Origin: Ophryocystis elektroscirrha
Lineage: Eukaryota > Apicomplexa > Conoidasida > Neogregarinorida > Ophryocystidae
Direction of reading: 5' to 3'
Assembly: GCA_030141585.1 (NCBI GenBank)
Contig: JAQIFP010000088.1
Span: forward strand, 68,081-78,499
Length of the DNA: 10,419 nt
The number at the start of each line of letters is the position of its first letter. Position 1 is the first letter of the stretch. The position numbers and the translations under genes were made by a program. Below, in pieces: positions 9,885 to 10,419 of this stretch. The notes below the pieces were generated by a model. The model worked only from the letters and a program-made list of their open reading frames with translations, did not search any database and was not told the origin of the DNA.

Positions 9885-10132
9885 TTAGATATATTTAATG
9901 TATTCGTACCTGAAAGAAATAATGTTAATCTTTCATATATATATATATATATATATAAAGTAAAAGTTATAATATATAATCAAATATTTACATAATTTCA
10001 TTTATTTACTTATAACTTGTTGATAAAATCATTAAAGTTTCACATAAACGTAAAAATGAATATTCTAAGCAATCTTCTCCGACTTCCCTTTGACGTAATG
10101 AATAGTCTCCTATATTTGACAAAACCATAGTC
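9885..10132 (-). CDS. Unrecognised gene, last two exons (at least 47 aa; possibly 5'-incomplete)
   Basis: I do not recognise this protein. Exon a is 10132-10010 (acceptor CGTCTTAG, donor GTAAAT after SerTyr). Exon b is 9909-9885 (acceptor TTATTTCTTTCAG, TAA 9887-9885). The intron is 100 nt and the join rebuilds a Lys codon. From the ATG at 10128 the product would be 47 aa, beginning MVLSNIGDYSLRQREVGEDC, continuing LEYSFLRLCETLMIL and ending STSYKYEYIKYI. Base composition (GTCGGAGAAGATTGC and similar) is clearly richer in GC than the flanks, which supports coding. Either this is a tiny complete protein or, more likely, the C-terminus of a larger one. The acceptor upstream of 10132 (phase 2 entry) would then join exons beyond the TA tract or outside the window. 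It is in tandem with RNase H1. Confidence 0.55.
9935..9957. repeat. (AT)n microsatellite
   Basis: This short AT run lies within the 100-nt intron (9910-10009) of the minus-strand unrecognised gene. Confidence 0.85.
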
Positions 10133-10198
10133 CTAAGACGATGTAAATATATAACATGGTATGTAAAATATTAATCTATGTAAAATGGTTTATATTAC

Positions 10199-10255
<57 letters not shown>

Positions 10256-10419
10256 ATATATATATATTATATTTTATATATATTATATATAATATTTTTT
10301 TTTTTTTATATATATATTTAAAAAAAAAAAAAATTATATATTTATAGAATGCATATATAGGTGTATATATATATATATAAATTATATATTTAAATATGTA
10401 TAGACATTATCTATTGTAT
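10133..10419. other. Right-edge non-coding region, simple repeats
   Basis: Apart from repeats, this holds only AT-rich sequence with a T-run at about 10294-10306 and an A-run at about 10321-10333. It is either an intron or the 5' flank of the minus-strand gene at 9885-10132. Open frames here are Tyr/Ile strings from the repeat. Confidence 0.7.
10202..10250. repeat. Long (AT)n microsatellite, about 24 units
   Basis: This is the longest pure AT dinucleotide run in the window, followed by further shorter AT runs to about 10290. Confidence 0.95.

Noticed and set aside
9339..10132. Joining the orphan exons and RNase H1 into one gene
   Set aside because: No acceptor before RNase H1 gives the needed phase after the donor at 10009, while a strong acceptor at 9910 leads to a stop.

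Overview
This is a very AT-rich nuclear fragment from a eukaryote, almost certainly a single-celled one. It has GT-AG introns, long tracts of TA repeats, poly-A and poly-T runs, and no bacterial signals. Reading across predicted splice junctions, with phase checked at every junction, gives six protein-coding genes, most cut by introns of only 31-43 nt. The PP1 catalytic subunit is 306 aa with a short ILKPxEK-type tail and a [11 protein letters not shown] stretch. This resembles apicomplexan/alveolate (and some other protist) PP1 more than animal PP1. I therefore lean towards an AT-rich apicomplexan or related protist, without proof.

Layout: 1-204 is a higher-order minisatellite. 262-2187 (+) is a TLDc-domain gene in about nine exons. 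2447-5074 (+) is a complete seven-exon NAD kinase of the NADK2 type, whose first intron is largely a 10-bp minisatellite. 5075-5487 is a convergent intergenic region with a 13-bp palindrome. 5488-6161 (-) is a five-exon gene for a 147-aa protein I do not recognise, starting with a cysteine triplet. 6162-6992 is a divergent intergenic/promoter region. 6993-9163 (+) is the complete five-exon PP1 gene. 9339-9806 (-) is an intronless RNase H1. 9885-10132 (-) holds the last two exons of another unrecognised gene, which may run off the right edge. The rest of the right edge is TA repeats.

The genes do not form a pathway. They look like ordinary housekeeping genes (NADP supply, phosphoprotein phosphatase, R-loop/Okazaki RNA removal, TLDc/V-ATPase-associated function) packed closely in mixed orientation. 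The most distinctive property is the split intron-size distribution: 13 of 23 inferred introns are 31-43 nt, while the others are 53-751 nt and most of the long ones carry the repeats. Because of the micro-introns, simple ORF reading misses most exons. All gene models are inferred from sequence alone; no transcript data or database search was available.
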